A stretch of DNA of 64,000 nucleotides from a virus, in IMG/VR virus record IMGVR_UViG_3300023116_005108, positions 1-64,000 of that record; one strand, written 5' to 3'. A model generated the notes under the pieces. The model made no database searches. It was not told the origin of the DNA and saw nothing but the letters and a program-made list of their open reading frames with translations. Below, piece after piece: positions 27,643 to 36,273 of this stretch; the stretch's first letter is position 1; each line of letters begins with the position of its first letter. Position numbers and translations under genes: made by a program.

Positions 27643-28646
27643 CAAAATTTTCCTTGAATTTGAGGCTTGATTAGTTCATTGACTTCATTGACTGTCATAT
27701 CGCCAATGTCGTTTTTGGGAATTTCCACAGTATAAATATTAAATAAAAGTTTCAATCGCTCATATATGTCTCTTTTACAAGCGTCACCCGCTTTATCATT
27801 GTCAGACATAATAATCACATTTGAAACGCCGGTCTTTTGAATCAGAAATTCTTGAGCATCGCTAATCTTTGAACCGAATATTCCAACGGCATTTCTAATA
27901 CCAGATTCCCAAAGACGGATAACATCGCCTTGTCCCTCTGCTAGTATTATAGTCGCACTTCTACTAATATGCTCAATTGCTTTTCCGTAATTATACAAAA
28001 AGTTGGATTTATTGAATCCCTTTTGGTTAATCCATTTTCTAGGGTCATTACCTATAGTTCTACCGACGCATCCAACCATGTACTCATCATTCTCATCGTA
28101 CACTGGAAATACAATACGCTTGTACATTTGACTATCGGGCCTAGTGCATAATCCTACATCAAAAAGATCTAGTGCTTCTTGAGAGAATCCTCTATTGATA
28201 TAGTATTGTGCAGGAAAGGTAAGGTGTTTCCTTACCGTAGATCTTGTTATCTTATTTTGTAGTTTCTCAACTTTTCTTGTATTTTTCAGTAATTTATCTA
28301 GTGCTTCTGATGACTTATAAGTAATTGAAATGTCTATTTTTACGCCAGAGCAAAAATCTTGACAGAACTTAATAACTTCTGGAAACTTATAAGGTTTTTT
28401 GAATTTATTCTCAAGGAGCATCCAGACTAAAGAAATAATATCATTAGTTGACTTCTCATTGTGACATCCCTGAGTATTACAAAACCATTTACCGCAGTGA
28501 TCTTCATGATCTTCGTCAATATTGATATTGAATGCAGTAACATTGTCTCCTTCATGGACTGGACAAGAACTTATCAGTAGGTTATGTGACTCGTAATATT
28601 CATTAATTTCAAAAAAGGCAAAGAAATCAAAAATCTTCTTCACCAT
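27642..28646 (-). CDS. DnaG-like primase (334 aa)
   Basis: Residues ~20-70 hold a zinc-binding domain (SCPVHEGDN, then WFCNTQGCH). The TOPRIM core follows: YMVGCVGRTIG, ILAEGQGDVIRLWESG (catalytic Glu), VGIFGSKISDAQ and VIIMSDNDKAGDACKRDI (DxD). The usual C-terminal helicase-binding domain is missing, so the protein is shorter than cellular DnaG. I chose the start at MVKKIFDFFAFFEI because upstream sequence codes for the end of the helicase; longer starts would overlap the helicase gene by up to 107 bases. The Shine-Dalgarno is unclear (AGGA very close). It makes RNA primers beside the DnaB-like helicase. Confidence 0.8.
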   Translation of the reverse strand: MVKKIFDFFAFFEINEYYESHNLLISSCPVHEGDNVTAFNINIDEDHEDHCGKWFCNTQGCHNEKSTNDIISLVWMLLENKFKKPYKFPEVIKFCQDFCSGVKIDISITYKSSEALDKLLKNTRKVEKLQNKITRSTVRKHLTFPAQYYINRGFSQEALDLFDVGLCTRPDSQMYKRIVFPVYDENDEYMVGCVGRTIGNDPRKWINQKGFNKSNFLYNYGKAIEHISRSATIILAEGQGDVIRLWESGIRNAVGIFGSKISDAQEFLIQKTGVSNVIIMSDNDKAGDACKRDIYERLKLLFNIYTVEIPKNDIGDMTVNEVNELIKPQIQGKF

Positions 28647-30105
28647 CTTCCTCTTCAAAATTCGCATTTTGCGAATTTGCAAATCCTTGTTGATTGTTGT
28701 TTGCATTACTCTTAATCTCTCTAATAGTGCCAACTTCTCTTACTTTTGCAAACTTGCCGTCCATTTGCAAGCATATATAACCTTCGTCTTCCATTCCGGG
28801 TCCATGTCTGGAAACAATTGGTATAAGTTTTTTATTTCCATTGTTTATTCCATCCGTAACTTTTTCTTCATCTGACTTATCCTTGAAGATTGAGAATGAA
28901 GTACAGAGCCAAACTAAACGGTCAGATCCGGAAACTACATCTGTAGATTCCTTGGTAATACCATCTCTATTAAGCTGCACAAATGACAAACACGGGCAAT
29001 CATTCTCTACACAAAAATTATGCAGTGAAGTGATCTGAAAACCGAGAACTTGGAATTCTGCAAGATTGTTATTAATACTAGAAGATGTCATCAGTTTTAG
29101 ATAGTCATAAATAATCACGCAGTCATTTAGTCTTCCTGTTTCATCATAGCCAACTCTCTTTAATAGCCATCTTTTGATAATAGATAGTGTTTCATCAAAT
29201 GGTCTACCAGCAATGCTAATATAGTCATAAGGTATAGATTCAATAGTCTCTACAGATTTTGTCACAGAGTCTACTTTTTCAGGATCTGTAGCAAATTTAC
29301 CGGATGCAACATCATTAATTTCAACACCGCTTTTATTTGCAATGATTCTATTCCAGTGATCTTCTGTGCTCATTTCTGTATCAAGCATAAGTACTGGTAT
29401 ATCATACTCTCCAGCAATATGCAAGGCAATATTATCGGCAAGTACAGATTTTCCAGTTTTGGGACGAGCAGCAATCAGGTCTACGCATTTTCGACGCAAG
29501 CCGCCTCCAATAGCCTTATCGAATGCACTCATACCAGTTGGAATACCAATAGACTTGCCATCATTATTCTTGATATGTTCTAGATATGCATGGATGCCTT
29601 CGCCAATAGATTTTGGAGAAAGATCATCTTCCTTCATGAAGGATAGACATACATCTTGAATAGGGTTTTCTGCAATCGACAAAATGCTGGCGATGTCCTC
29701 ATCTCCAGTAACTTTGTTCAGGTTTAAATAAATGTCTCTGAGCTTACCCTGCATGATTCTGGCAAATTCAAGCCTCTTTAGTTTTTTGGCGTGCTCTGCG
29801 ACATTATTAATATTAACCGGAGTATTCATAACTCCAGTGATATGTTTTAGCATATCATTTTTTTCAACAAATTCGTCTAGGTTTAGACTCTTTGCTGATG
29901 ACAGGATCTCTGTATAACCAACAACATCTCCACTTTCGAATGAATGCTTAATGCACTTATATAGGACTTTGTTATTTTCGATTGTGAAACTCTCTTCATT
30001 TACGAAGAGTTCAACTTCTAGTAAGCATTCCTTACCATGCTGTAAAAGTCCGGCAAGAACAGCACGTTCAGAAGCTACATTTTTCAAATCGGTTTCTTTA
30101 GACAC
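28627..30105 (-). CDS. DnaB-like replicative helicase (492 aa)
   Basis: The N-terminal helical domain has ASERAVLAGLLQHG and continues to residue ~150; the RecA-like C-terminal domain follows with GIPTGMSAFDKAIGGGLRRKCV, Walker A ARPKTGKSVLA, LMLDTEMSTEDHW (catalytic Glu region), DCVIIYDYLKLM (Walker B) and a late SFVQLNRDG segment. A C-terminal Asn/Gln-rich then acidic tail (NFEEEDGEEDF) is unusual. I favour the GTG start at 30105, nine bases after GGAG; an ATG at 30129 and a TTG at 30138 also exist. It unwinds the fork together with the primase coded immediately downstream. Confidence 0.85.
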   Translation of the reverse strand: MSKETDLKNVASERAVLAGLLQHGKECLLEVELFVNEESFTIENNKVLYKCIKHSFESGDVVGYTEILSSAKSLNLDEFVEKNDMLKHITGVMNTPVNINNVAEHAKKLKRLEFARIMQGKLRDIYLNLNKVTGDEDIASILSIAENPIQDVCLSFMKEDDLSPKSIGEGIHAYLEHIKNNDGKSIGIPTGMSAFDKAIGGGLRRKCVDLIAARPKTGKSVLADNIALHIAGEYDIPVLMLDTEMSTEDHWNRIIANKSGVEINDVASGKFATDPEKVDSVTKSVETIESIPYDYISIAGRPFDETLSIIKRWLLKRVGYDETGRLNDCVIIYDYLKLMTSSSINNNLAEFQVLGFQITSLHNFCVENDCPCLSFVQLNRDGITKESTDVVSGSDRLVWLCTSFSIFKDKSDEEKVTDGINNGNKKLIPIVSRHGPGMEDEGYICLQMDGKFAKVREVGTIREIKSNANNNQQGFANSQNANFEEEDGEEDF

Positions 30106-30107
30106 TA

Positions 30108-30647
30108 TCAAATTCTCCGCGAAATACATTTGTCGCAAATGTAATTTTCTCTAGCAAACATTGGATTGACATCAAAGGATTTATTGCATTGTGAGCATGT
30201 AACACTTTTAGTTTGATATTCTCTACGCTTTCTTTCTACTCTAGGAGAGTTAGAGTCATCAATACTGTTGAAGCCTCTTTCCTGCTCAGCCTCTTCTAAA
30301 ACTCCAGCCATTGACTCAAACTTATTTTGACCAGAAGACTTTACCGACCGTTTTGGCTTGGATGATTTTATTGAGAAATTTTCATCTACTTTAGGTTCTG
30401 ACTTTTTGGTTTTAGATCTACCGTTCCTTCTGTTCTTTTTGGGAGGATCTTGCTTCTCTAACTTTTCAAGTCTTTCCATCATATTTTTAAGACTGGCGGA
30501 TAATTCATCCACAGGTTCTGGCTCTGGAATATCTACTTTTTCTCCGGAAATCATTTGATATGCTTCTGATATACATTCCCAATTACTGTCAATGATGCCA
30601 TCATAGAGCAATTCCCGCACTTTATCAACTAAATCTGTTAACGTCAT
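30108..30647 (-). CDS. hypothetical protein with C-terminal zinc ribbon (179 aa)
   Basis: Residues 1-75 are helical (DLVDKVRELLYDG, LKNMMERLEKLEKQ, a short coiled coil). Residues ~70-115 are a very basic linker (KKNRRNGRSKTKKSE, KPKRSVKSSG) that could touch nucleic acid. The C-terminal ~35 residues hold two CxxC pairs (CSQCNKSFDV and CDKCISRR), a zinc ribbon. AGGAG lies six bases before the ATG. The gene directly precedes the helicase, so a helicase loader or DNA-binding accessory is possible, but I cannot name a family. Confidence 0.5.
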   Translation of the reverse strand: MTLTDLVDKVRELLYDGIIDSNWECISEAYQMISGEKVDIPEPEPVDELSASLKNMMERLEKLEKQDPPKKNRRNGRSKTKKSEPKVDENFSIKSSKPKRSVKSSGQNKFESMAGVLEEAEQERGFNSIDDSNSPRVERKRREYQTKSVTCSQCNKSFDVNPMFARENYICDKCISRRI

Positions 30648-31132
30648 TTAAAACTCCTAGCTTTTCCTAAATCTTGAAAAAGTGAAACCCTCTTCTTTAT
30701 ATCACGACAGGTTTCTGACAACATCTGAATACCAGCATACAGTCTTAAACGCGACTTTTCAATAGATTGTGCGTAAGTATTCTCAGAAATTATAGATTGC
30801 TTTTTTATTTCTGCTGGTAGAAATTTGTCATAGTTTGACCATTGTTTAGCAAACAAATAGTTCAATGCTTCAACACACCAAGTATACTGACTACTTATTA
30901 AATCTAGCTTCTTTTGAAGAAGACCGCCATAATTCATCAGGGTAATTGCATTTGTAAAACATTCATCAGATGTTAAACTGATTATTTCTTCTGGCGGAAG
31001 ATGTAATATGTGCGAATATTCATCACTATCTTTGTACTCTACAATATTATTAGCCGCACAAAAGTTATCAATCCATTCTGTAAATTTGTCCAGTCCATCT
31101 ATTCCAGAGACTGTTGAATCAAGTTCTTCCAT
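30644..31132 (-). CDS. hypothetical helical protein in replication operon (162 aa)
   Basis: Not recognised. A 162-aa, predominantly helical protein (TNAITLMNYGGLLQKKLDLI, WCVEALNYLFAKQW, IEKSRLRLYAGIQML). No cysteine cluster, no signal peptide. GAGG lies five bases before the ATG. It overlaps the nuclease gene upstream by 34 bases and the zinc-ribbon gene downstream by 4. Its place between RecA/nuclease and helicase suggests a recombination or replication accessory. Confidence 0.45.
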   Translation of the reverse strand: MEELDSTVSGIDGLDKFTEWIDNFCAANNIVEYKDSDEYSHILHLPPEEIISLTSDECFTNAITLMNYGGLLQKKLDLISSQYTWCVEALNYLFAKQWSNYDKFLPAEIKKQSIISENTYAQSIEKSRLRLYAGIQMLSETCRDIKKRVSLFQDLGKARSFK

Positions 31133-31524
31133 TCTGACCTCTCATTGTATGGCAATGTGACAATTTTGATTTCGTTCAACCGACACCACTCTATTTTATC
31201 GGAATCTCTCTGTTTTGCAAGCACAAAATCCATTTTATTTTTGTGAAAAAACGGAGAATATTCATAGTGCTGCTGACCATGAACTTCGATCACAAGCATT
31301 AATTCAGGCAAGAAAAAGTCGGCATATAATAAAGAGCCTCTGCCAAGACGTTTAGATCCGGGCAGAGTGACTTCTTCATATAAAGAGTAGGTAGGCCAAT
31401 TCTCTTTAATTAACTCTCTAGCTTGTTTATGGTATGATGATTTTTTGGATCTGAAGTTCCTAGACTTATTTTTAGCATAATTAAACTTATGTTCTTTTCC
31501 ATCTAATCCAGTAACTCTAAACAT
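31099..31524 (-). CDS. small PD-(D/E)XK-type nuclease-like protein (141 aa)
   Basis: Residues ~60-85 read GSLLYADFFLPELMLVIEVHGQQHYEYS. Asp, then Glu-x-His with a following Gln, is the layout of the DUF559/Vsr-like endonuclease core. The preceding 35 residues are basic (KNKSRNFRSKKSSYHK). The next helix and strand (FVLAKQRDSDKIEWCRLNEIKIVTLP) fit the rest of the fold. It overlaps RecA by 8 bases, which fits a job in recombination. It may nick or resolve DNA structures; a homing function is also possible because a second Vsr-like gene lies at 15206. Confidence 0.55.
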   Translation of the reverse strand: MFRVTGLDGKEHKFNYAKNKSRNFRSKKSSYHKQARELIKENWPTYSLYEEVTLPGSKRLGRGSLLYADFFLPELMLVIEVHGQQHYEYSPFFHKNKMDFVLAKQRDSDKIEWCRLNEIKIVTLPYNERSEWKNLIQQSLE

Positions 31525-32560
31525 CCTTTAGCATACCATTAACCTGTGCCTTTACTTGATCAAAAATATCCTGTCGCTCTACAAGGAATTCATAAATCTT
31601 TGCCTGTCCTTGAAACTTAGGAGGCTCTTTAAATTCTTCGCTGCCCTCCAAGAATGGAATTGAATACCAAGCCCCGGCCTTGTCTATGATGCCAAATGAT
31701 TCTGCTAGATCTATCATTTCTTTTTCTTTGTCAATACCTTTGCCATATCTAATATGGCTAACACATTCTGTTCCAGATGCACCCATAGAAGAACATGCTA
31801 CTTTCCAATGAACAAGCTGTCCAATCTTTTTACCATTTTCTTCCCATGGTTCTATCTTTGCAATATCAATTCTAGTATCAGCCTGATACTGAATCATTAC
31901 ACCGCAGTCTGGAATTTTGACTTTACCGTATCCAGATGTGTTTGTAATATAATGCGTAATAATCAATACGATAATTTTGTTTTTTACTACTGTTTGCGAA
32001 GTCTTTTTTACCCAATGCGACAATAGTTTTGGAAGGGTTGCACGAAGTGAACCAGATGCACTCTCTTCAAGTTCTGACCTTGGCACTAAAGAAGAACATG
32101 AGTCAATCACGCATACAGCACCTTTATTTTCAGGACGCTTTATTAGTTCTTCAGCAATATTTAAGAAGTCTTCAGCGGATAGAGACTCTCCATCTTCTGG
32201 ACTATGAACAATTTGTATTTTGTTTAAATCTAAACCTTCTGTACCAGAGAGATTATAAGCCTTTAATCGACTTTCGCCATCAACATAGATTACTGGACGA
32301 TTATCATCTTGAGCATTTTTACAAATCTGCAAACATGTTGTGCTCTTTCCAGTTTTGGGATCTCCAGAAATAATATTCCAAGACGCCTCTCTAATTCCTC
32401 CATTAAGAGCTAGATCAAGTTTTGGACTTACGGTGATGCACTTTAGATCTGCCATGCTTTGAATTAGCTCTGATCCTTTAGATACGACTTTACCGAAGGC
32501 TCTTTGAATAGCCTTGTCGTTGCTCAAATCCACTTTCTTTTTTTTCTTATCGTCTGCCAT
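31517..32560 (-). CDS. recA: RecA-like recombinase (347 aa)
   Basis: The ATPase core is clear: DLALNGGIREASWNIISGDPKTGKST (Walker A, residues ~50-75), PVIYVDGESRL, AVCVIDSCSSLVPRSELEE (Walker B), then IIVLIITHYITNT, and the C-terminal part with RYGKGIDKEKEMIDLAESFGII, as in bacterial and phage RecA. Length matches bacterial RecA. The N-terminus is Lys rich. It drives strand exchange in recombination-dependent replication and repair, along with the annealing-type protein, SSB and the nucleases in the same operon. Confidence 0.85.
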   Translation of the reverse strand: MADDKKKKKVDLSNDKAIQRAFGKVVSKGSELIQSMADLKCITVSPKLDLALNGGIREASWNIISGDPKTGKSTTCLQICKNAQDDNRPVIYVDGESRLKAYNLSGTEGLDLNKIQIVHSPEDGESLSAEDFLNIAEELIKRPENKGAVCVIDSCSSLVPRSELEESASGSLRATLPKLLSHWVKKTSQTVVKNKIIVLIITHYITNTSGYGKVKIPDCGVMIQYQADTRIDIAKIEPWEENGKKIGQLVHWKVACSSMGASGTECVSHIRYGKGIDKEKEMIDLAESFGIIDKAGAWYSIPFLEGSEEFKEPPKFQGQAKIYEFLVERQDIFDQVKAQVNGMLKDV

Positions 32561-32563
32561 TTA

Positions 32564-33061
32564 TTACAAGCCTTTCAATATATTTCTGCCATACCCAAAC
32601 GGTTTCGATACTTCAGTCTTATTATTTTCAGAAATTACTATCTCTGTTTCTTTACGCTCTTTCTCAAACTTTTCGATTATAGGAATTAGCTTATCCCTAT
32701 TTTCTTTTTTGGATAACTTCAATATAAACTTAGCCTGTGGTGATTTTATTGCTTTTATTACTGAGTCGGCGTGATAGTCTTTCAGTAGTTTGTTTGCCGC
32801 AATAACTTCGCCCTTATAAGCACCATGCAACTTATTTCCTTGCAGCCAGAAACTCTCTGCGTTTTTGCCAGAATTGAAATACTCATTTCTTTTCTGGAAT
32901 ATCAACTCCGCAATGTAATTTCCGGGCGTTACATAGCCAGCCTTATGCATAGATTTATAAGGAGTCTTTTCCGTGCATTGAGCAACTCGCTGCTTACTTA
33001 TCTGCTCGGATTTTGTGGATGTGATTTGTGTCTTTTTTTGCTGCTCGTTTTTTTGATGCAT
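32564..33061 (-). CDS. hypothetical basic protein in replication operon (165 aa)
   Basis: Not recognised. Very Lys/Gln-rich N-terminus (HQKNEQQKKTQIT), then a more ordered centre with KAGYVTPGNYIAELIFQKRNEYF and SFWLQGNKLHGAYKGEVIAANKLL (residues ~40-90), and a Lys/Glu-rich helical end. I chose the ATG at 33061 with GGAG seven bases before it. The first 68 bases overlap the preceding gene in another frame. It lies between the HTH-like gene and recA, so a DNA-linked role is plausible. Confidence 0.45.
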   Translation of the reverse strand: MHQKNEQQKKTQITSTKSEQISKQRVAQCTEKTPYKSMHKAGYVTPGNYIAELIFQKRNEYFNSGKNAESFWLQGNKLHGAYKGEVIAANKLLKDYHADSVIKAIKSPQAKFILKLSKKENRDKLIPIIEKFEKERKETEIVISENNKTEVSKPFGYGRNILKGL

Positions 33062-33362
33062 CACCTTTCTCCGAAGCCTCTTTACTCATTACTGCGTATC
33101 CACGCTTAGAATTGATATTCATAAGTTTATCAACTGTGAAATCATTAGTAGCTTTGTTTTTGCATTCATCATAGTACGATGAAACTACAGATTTGTCAAG
33201 TCCTAAATCAGAAGAAACATCAGATAAAGTCATACTGGAGCATTTGCTTTCAATGTAAAATTTTTGAACTTTAGAAAGTTCGTCAGTAGTTGCTTTGGCT
33301 TCGACATTTTCTTGTGCTTTAGGTTGTCTATTCGTTCTTCTTTTGGTTTTTTTGGTCGGCAT
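32994..33362 (-). CDS. putative HTH DNA-binding protein (122 aa)
   Basis: Basic N-terminus (KKTKRRTNRQPK), then a helix-turn-helix-like stretch (FYIESKCSSMTLSDVSSDLGLDKSVVSSYYDEC, residues ~36-68 in total). The last third has RGYAVMSKEASEKGDASKKR. An M-S/T-x-x-A-S-x-x-x-D pattern of this kind recurs at the ends of small phage proteins. GGAGG lies six bases before the ATG. It is probably a small regulator or DNA-binding accessory; target unknown. Confidence 0.5.
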   Translation of the reverse strand: MPTKKTKRRTNRQPKAQENVEAKATTDELSKVQKFYIESKCSSMTLSDVSSDLGLDKSVVSSYYDECKNKATNDFTVDKLMNINSKRGYAVMSKEASEKGDASKKRAAKKDTNHIHKIRADK

Positions 33363-33591
33363 TTATATCCTCCATTAATAAATCGGTTTTTAAAATAAGT
33401 TCTAATCGTTCTTTAAGAGATTTTATGCAATCAATGTATGACTCATGTTTTTCTTCAATTTGAAATTTACGACATAAATCATAGCCGATAAAATCTACTT
33501 CTTCTTTACCCAAAGGCTGTAGCAAGGTATTTCCATTAGTGACGGTTCCAATGTATGGAACTATCATAATTACACTTTTGTATTCTTCCAT
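33328..33591 (-). CDS. hypothetical small protein (87 aa)
   Basis: Not recognised. An 87-aa protein with a hydrophobic strand near the start (SVIMIVPYIGTV) and a helical, charged second half (CIKSLKERLELILKTDLLM) ending in a Lys/Asn-rich tail. Its ATG overlaps the stop of the FmdB-like gene (TAATG) and its end overlaps the HTH gene by 35 bases. The tight coupling argues that it is real. Confidence 0.45.
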   Translation of the reverse strand: MEEYKSVIMIVPYIGTVTNGNTLLQPLGKEEVDFIGYDLCRKFQIEEKHESYIDCIKSLKERLELILKTDLLMEDINADQKNQKKNE

Positions 33592-33932
33592 TATCCGCCC
33601 TCTATGAAACGACGTTTTTGCTCCGAATTCATTTTATTGATTTGAGAGTTTATTTCTTTCTTTGCTTCTTTTAGTGCAGATTTTTTAGAATCTTTATCTT
33701 GCAGTGTTCGCTCTTGAACTTCTGACTGTCCAAGCCTTTTAGCGTTACGCTCAGATAGCTGACCAATCGTAGTTGCCTCTTGACGAACAAATACCATTGG
33801 GGGATGAATCACTCTTTCAAGCGTATCATTTCCGCAACTGATACAATATATTATAGCCTTTTCGGTTATGCTTTGGTATACATCTTTTAGCTCGGTTTCA
33901 CAATTTGAGCATAAATAGTCATATGTTGGCAT
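33591..33932 (-). CDS. FmdB-type zinc-ribbon protein (113 aa)
   Basis: The N-terminal 45 residues are an FmdB/CxxC regulatory zinc ribbon: MPTYDYLCSNCETELKD, then IYCISCGNDTLERVIHPP. The family is found widely in phages and bacteria as a small regulator. The rest is a charged helical tail (ERNAKRLGQSEVQERTL, KEAKKEINSQINKM), possibly a coiled coil. GGAGG lies four bases before the ATG. It is coupled to phoH at its start. Confidence 0.7.
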   Translation of the reverse strand: MPTYDYLCSNCETELKDVYQSITEKAIIYCISCGNDTLERVIHPPMVFVRQEATTIGQLSERNAKRLGQSEVQERTLQDKDSKKSALKEAKKEINSQINKMNSEQKRRFIEGG

Positions 33933-34639
33933 TATTCCTCCAATGCTCTCAGGATTTCCCCAATAATTCCATTTCTTTGAATGTCATCATAGGTTAGATA
34001 ACAAACTCCAACCCCTTCAATATTTCCAACTTTTCTTATTAAAGTTTCAAGCCCGCTACGAGATCTTAAATCGGTTTGATTGATATCCCCATTGATAATA
34101 ACCTTGGAATTCTTGCCCATGCGAGTGATAAACATTTTTAATTGATCCAAGGTGCAGTTTTGTGCTTCGTCCAAAATCATGCAACAATAATCAAAGGTTG
34201 CACCTCTCATGACTTCAAGCGGTTCATAACGAATCTTGCCGTCATTATAGTGGAGGCCATAGTTAGCCTGACCAAGAAAATTCTTAATATTTTCCTCAAT
34301 AGGCTTTAGGTAAGGTGCAATCTTTTCATTCATCTCTCCGGGAAGTGATCCTAATTCTTTTCCGGAGCATACTAATGGACGAGTTGCAATAATTTTGTCG
34401 TAACTTCCTTCATGCAAAAAATTGGCAAACATCCCAGCACTAATATAAGATTTCCCAGAACCAGCAGGTCCAACACAAATTGTGATTGGATTATTAATAA
34501 TCGACATAATATAATTATGATGATTGTCTGTTTTAGCAGTAACGGATTTAACCGCCGTTCTTGACTGTTTATCTTTCCTTTTATTTACTGGTCTAAAATC
34601 TGGTTTATTGACTGGTCTTCTTGTTCTTTTTTTTCTCAT
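33932..34639 (-). CDS. phoH: PhoH-like ATPase (235 aa)
   Basis: After a very basic N-terminus (KKRTRRPVNKPDFR) comes the P-loop CVGPAGSGKSYISAG (residues ~57-70), then IIATRPLVCSGKELGSLPG, the Walker B MILDEAQNCTLDQLKMFITRMG and VIINGDINQTDLRS. These four blocks identify the PhoH family, common in phages. Its exact role is unsettled; an RNA-linked ATPase function is usually proposed. It lies between a DUF6321-type structural gene and the zinc-ribbon gene. Confidence 0.85.
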   Translation of the reverse strand: MRKKRTRRPVNKPDFRPVNKRKDKQSRTAVKSVTAKTDNHHNYIMSIINNPITICVGPAGSGKSYISAGMFANFLHEGSYDKIIATRPLVCSGKELGSLPGEMNEKIAPYLKPIEENIKNFLGQANYGLHYNDGKIRYEPLEVMRGATFDYCCMILDEAQNCTLDQLKMFITRMGKNSKVIINGDINQTDLRSRSGLETLIRKVGNIEGVGVCYLTYDDIQRNGIIGEILRALEE

Positions 34640-34650
34640 GTATTAGCTTC

Positions 34651-35850
34651 TTATGTTAAATCTGTAACACTTTTCTTAGCTTCCCAGAATCTACAACTCC
34701 AATATCTTGCCTTCCATTTAGGACCGGGATTAGTATCGCATTGATGACGGGCACGGAAATTCTTACGCCTCTGAGGATCATCGCGTTTAATATCCATGTT
34801 TGGATCGCCAAAATTCACCTTTACGATATTACCCTTATCATTTTTAACATAAACGCTAAACTTCTTTGGACCCTTTGGAGTTCTAAAGGGCTTATTGAGT
34901 TTAACATTCTTCTTCTTTTTTTCCGCCATTAATGATTCAACATCGTCTTCTTCTTCATCATTATCGTTATCTTCATCCAAAGAAGCATACATAACTGAAT
35001 CAAAAATAGCCTCAATAAAATGCTCAGCTTTAGAGATCTTATCCTTAGTCCATTCTTCAAATGCCACAGGCTTAGTTTCTAGCATTTCTACTAATTCCAT
35101 AAGCTGCATGTGCATTTTCATAATTTGTGCAACTTGCATTGACCCTTCTTCATATTCAGCCTTGGTGCTTTTTGGATGCGACTTTGGCAAAAGATCATTG
35201 TCTTGTTTGTAATTAGGATTACTTGGTCTACCATTTCTCATTAAATAAAGAAAGGCATTAACTCTTGCCATAGCCCATCCATCCCTTGACATATTTGGGT
35301 GATGACTTGTGGAGAAAGCACCGGCACCACGACGATACACAGCTTTAAGCTGACCAAGGGTTGCTTTGCTGCCCTTTCCTTTTTCAGAAACTTTGGCATT
35401 ATGTTCAGAAACTTTGCTCTGTAGTTTAGATATTGTTTCTTTGCTTAGTGTAATTTTACCCTTATCATCTTTAGCACTATCTGGCTTATTCTTTTTGGAA
35501 CCCTTCTTTCGATCTTTTTTAGGTGCTGGAGTTTTTCTTGGATCATTCTTTGGAGGTTTGCCATACTGTACAGCAATCGAATAATCTTCAGACTCTTCTC
35601 CAAAGTCTAAATATTCGTCTTCCGCTGGAATATACATCTTTGATTCATCAGTGATGATTTCTGTTGAACCAAATGTTTGATCGTAATAGTTATCTTTTAC
35701 TTGATCAGCAGTAGACGCCTTAGATGACTGTTGACAAACGGCATACCTTTGTGAAGCGTCTGGATATTCTTCGTTCATTTTTGGATTAGACATACATCTG
35801 GACAAAAAATCAGTTCTGTCTTCATCAGGTTTTCTTTGTGGAATTGGCAT
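34651..35850 (-). CDS. DUF6321-containing head-type protein (399 aa)
   Basis: The N-terminus reads DFLSRCMSNPKMNEEYPDAS and QRYAVC, a short conserved segment often found at the start or end of phage portal or prohead-linked proteins. Residues ~150-225 (GKGSKATLGQLKAVYRRGAG, FSTSHHPNMSRDGWAMARVN) match what I know as DUF6321. An acidic linker follows (DEDNDNDEEEDDVE). The C-terminus has FSVYVKNDKGNIVKVNFGDP and NFRARHQCDTNPGPKWKARYW, another segment typical of head-assembly proteins. The three-part structure suggests a head-associated protein, though it sits among replication genes. GAGG lies seven bases before the ATG. Confidence 0.6.
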   Translation of the reverse strand: MPIPQRKPDEDRTDFLSRCMSNPKMNEEYPDASQRYAVCQQSSKASTADQVKDNYYDQTFGSTEIITDESKMYIPAEDEYLDFGEESEDYSIAVQYGKPPKNDPRKTPAPKKDRKKGSKKNKPDSAKDDKGKITLSKETISKLQSKVSEHNAKVSEKGKGSKATLGQLKAVYRRGAGAFSTSHHPNMSRDGWAMARVNAFLYLMRNGRPSNPNYKQDNDLLPKSHPKSTKAEYEEGSMQVAQIMKMHMQLMELVEMLETKPVAFEEWTKDKISKAEHFIEAIFDSVMYASLDEDNDNDEEEDDVESLMAEKKKKNVKLNKPFRTPKGPKKFSVYVKNDKGNIVKVNFGDPNMDIKRDDPQRRKNFRARHQCDTNPGPKWKARYWSCRFWEAKKSVTDLT

Positions 35851-35859
35851 AGTTTAACC

Positions 35860-36273
35860 TCATAAATCTTGTTCTTTAACAAAAACACCATCTACCATCC
35901 TACCCTTACGGTCCTTTATATCATTATATGCTGTTTCTAAACATTGTGCGAGAGTAATTTTGTTACGCTCCATAATATTTAGCATAACAACCATCATATC
36001 ACCTAAATCATCACGGACATCTTTACCCTTACATACACTATCAGAAAGTTCGCCAAGTTCTTGTAGCAGCTTTAGTGTTTGATCTTTATCAGAACTTCCA
36101 TCAATTAAGTTTCTATCATAATGCCATTGAACAATATCGTCTACCAAATCGCATACTGTATTATACAACAATTCTTTCTCGCTGGCTTGTCTCATTTTAA
36201 GTCCTTCTGTTTTTGAAAACTCAATAGGTGAATCATCAACATATCCTGTTACATGAATATACTCGTCTGTCAT
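35860..36273 (-). CDS. MazG-like nucleotide pyrophosphohydrolase (137 aa)
   Basis: Residues ~65-105 carry the MazG all-alpha signature: TLKLLQELGELSDSV (the E-x2-E of the first metal site) and VRDDLGDMMVVMLNIM (the D/E-x2-D of the second). A single domain as in phage MazG enzymes. They hydrolyse NTPs or dNTPs to monophosphates and are proposed to clean nucleotide pools or lower ppGpp. It is coupled to NrdB, overlapping its end by four bases. Confidence 0.8.
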   Translation of the reverse strand: MTDEYIHVTGYVDDSPIEFSKTEGLKMRQASEKELLYNTVCDLVDDIVQWHYDRNLIDGSSDKDQTLKLLQELGELSDSVCKGKDVRDDLGDMMVVMLNIMERNKITLAQCLETAYNDIKDRKGRMVDGVFVKEQDL

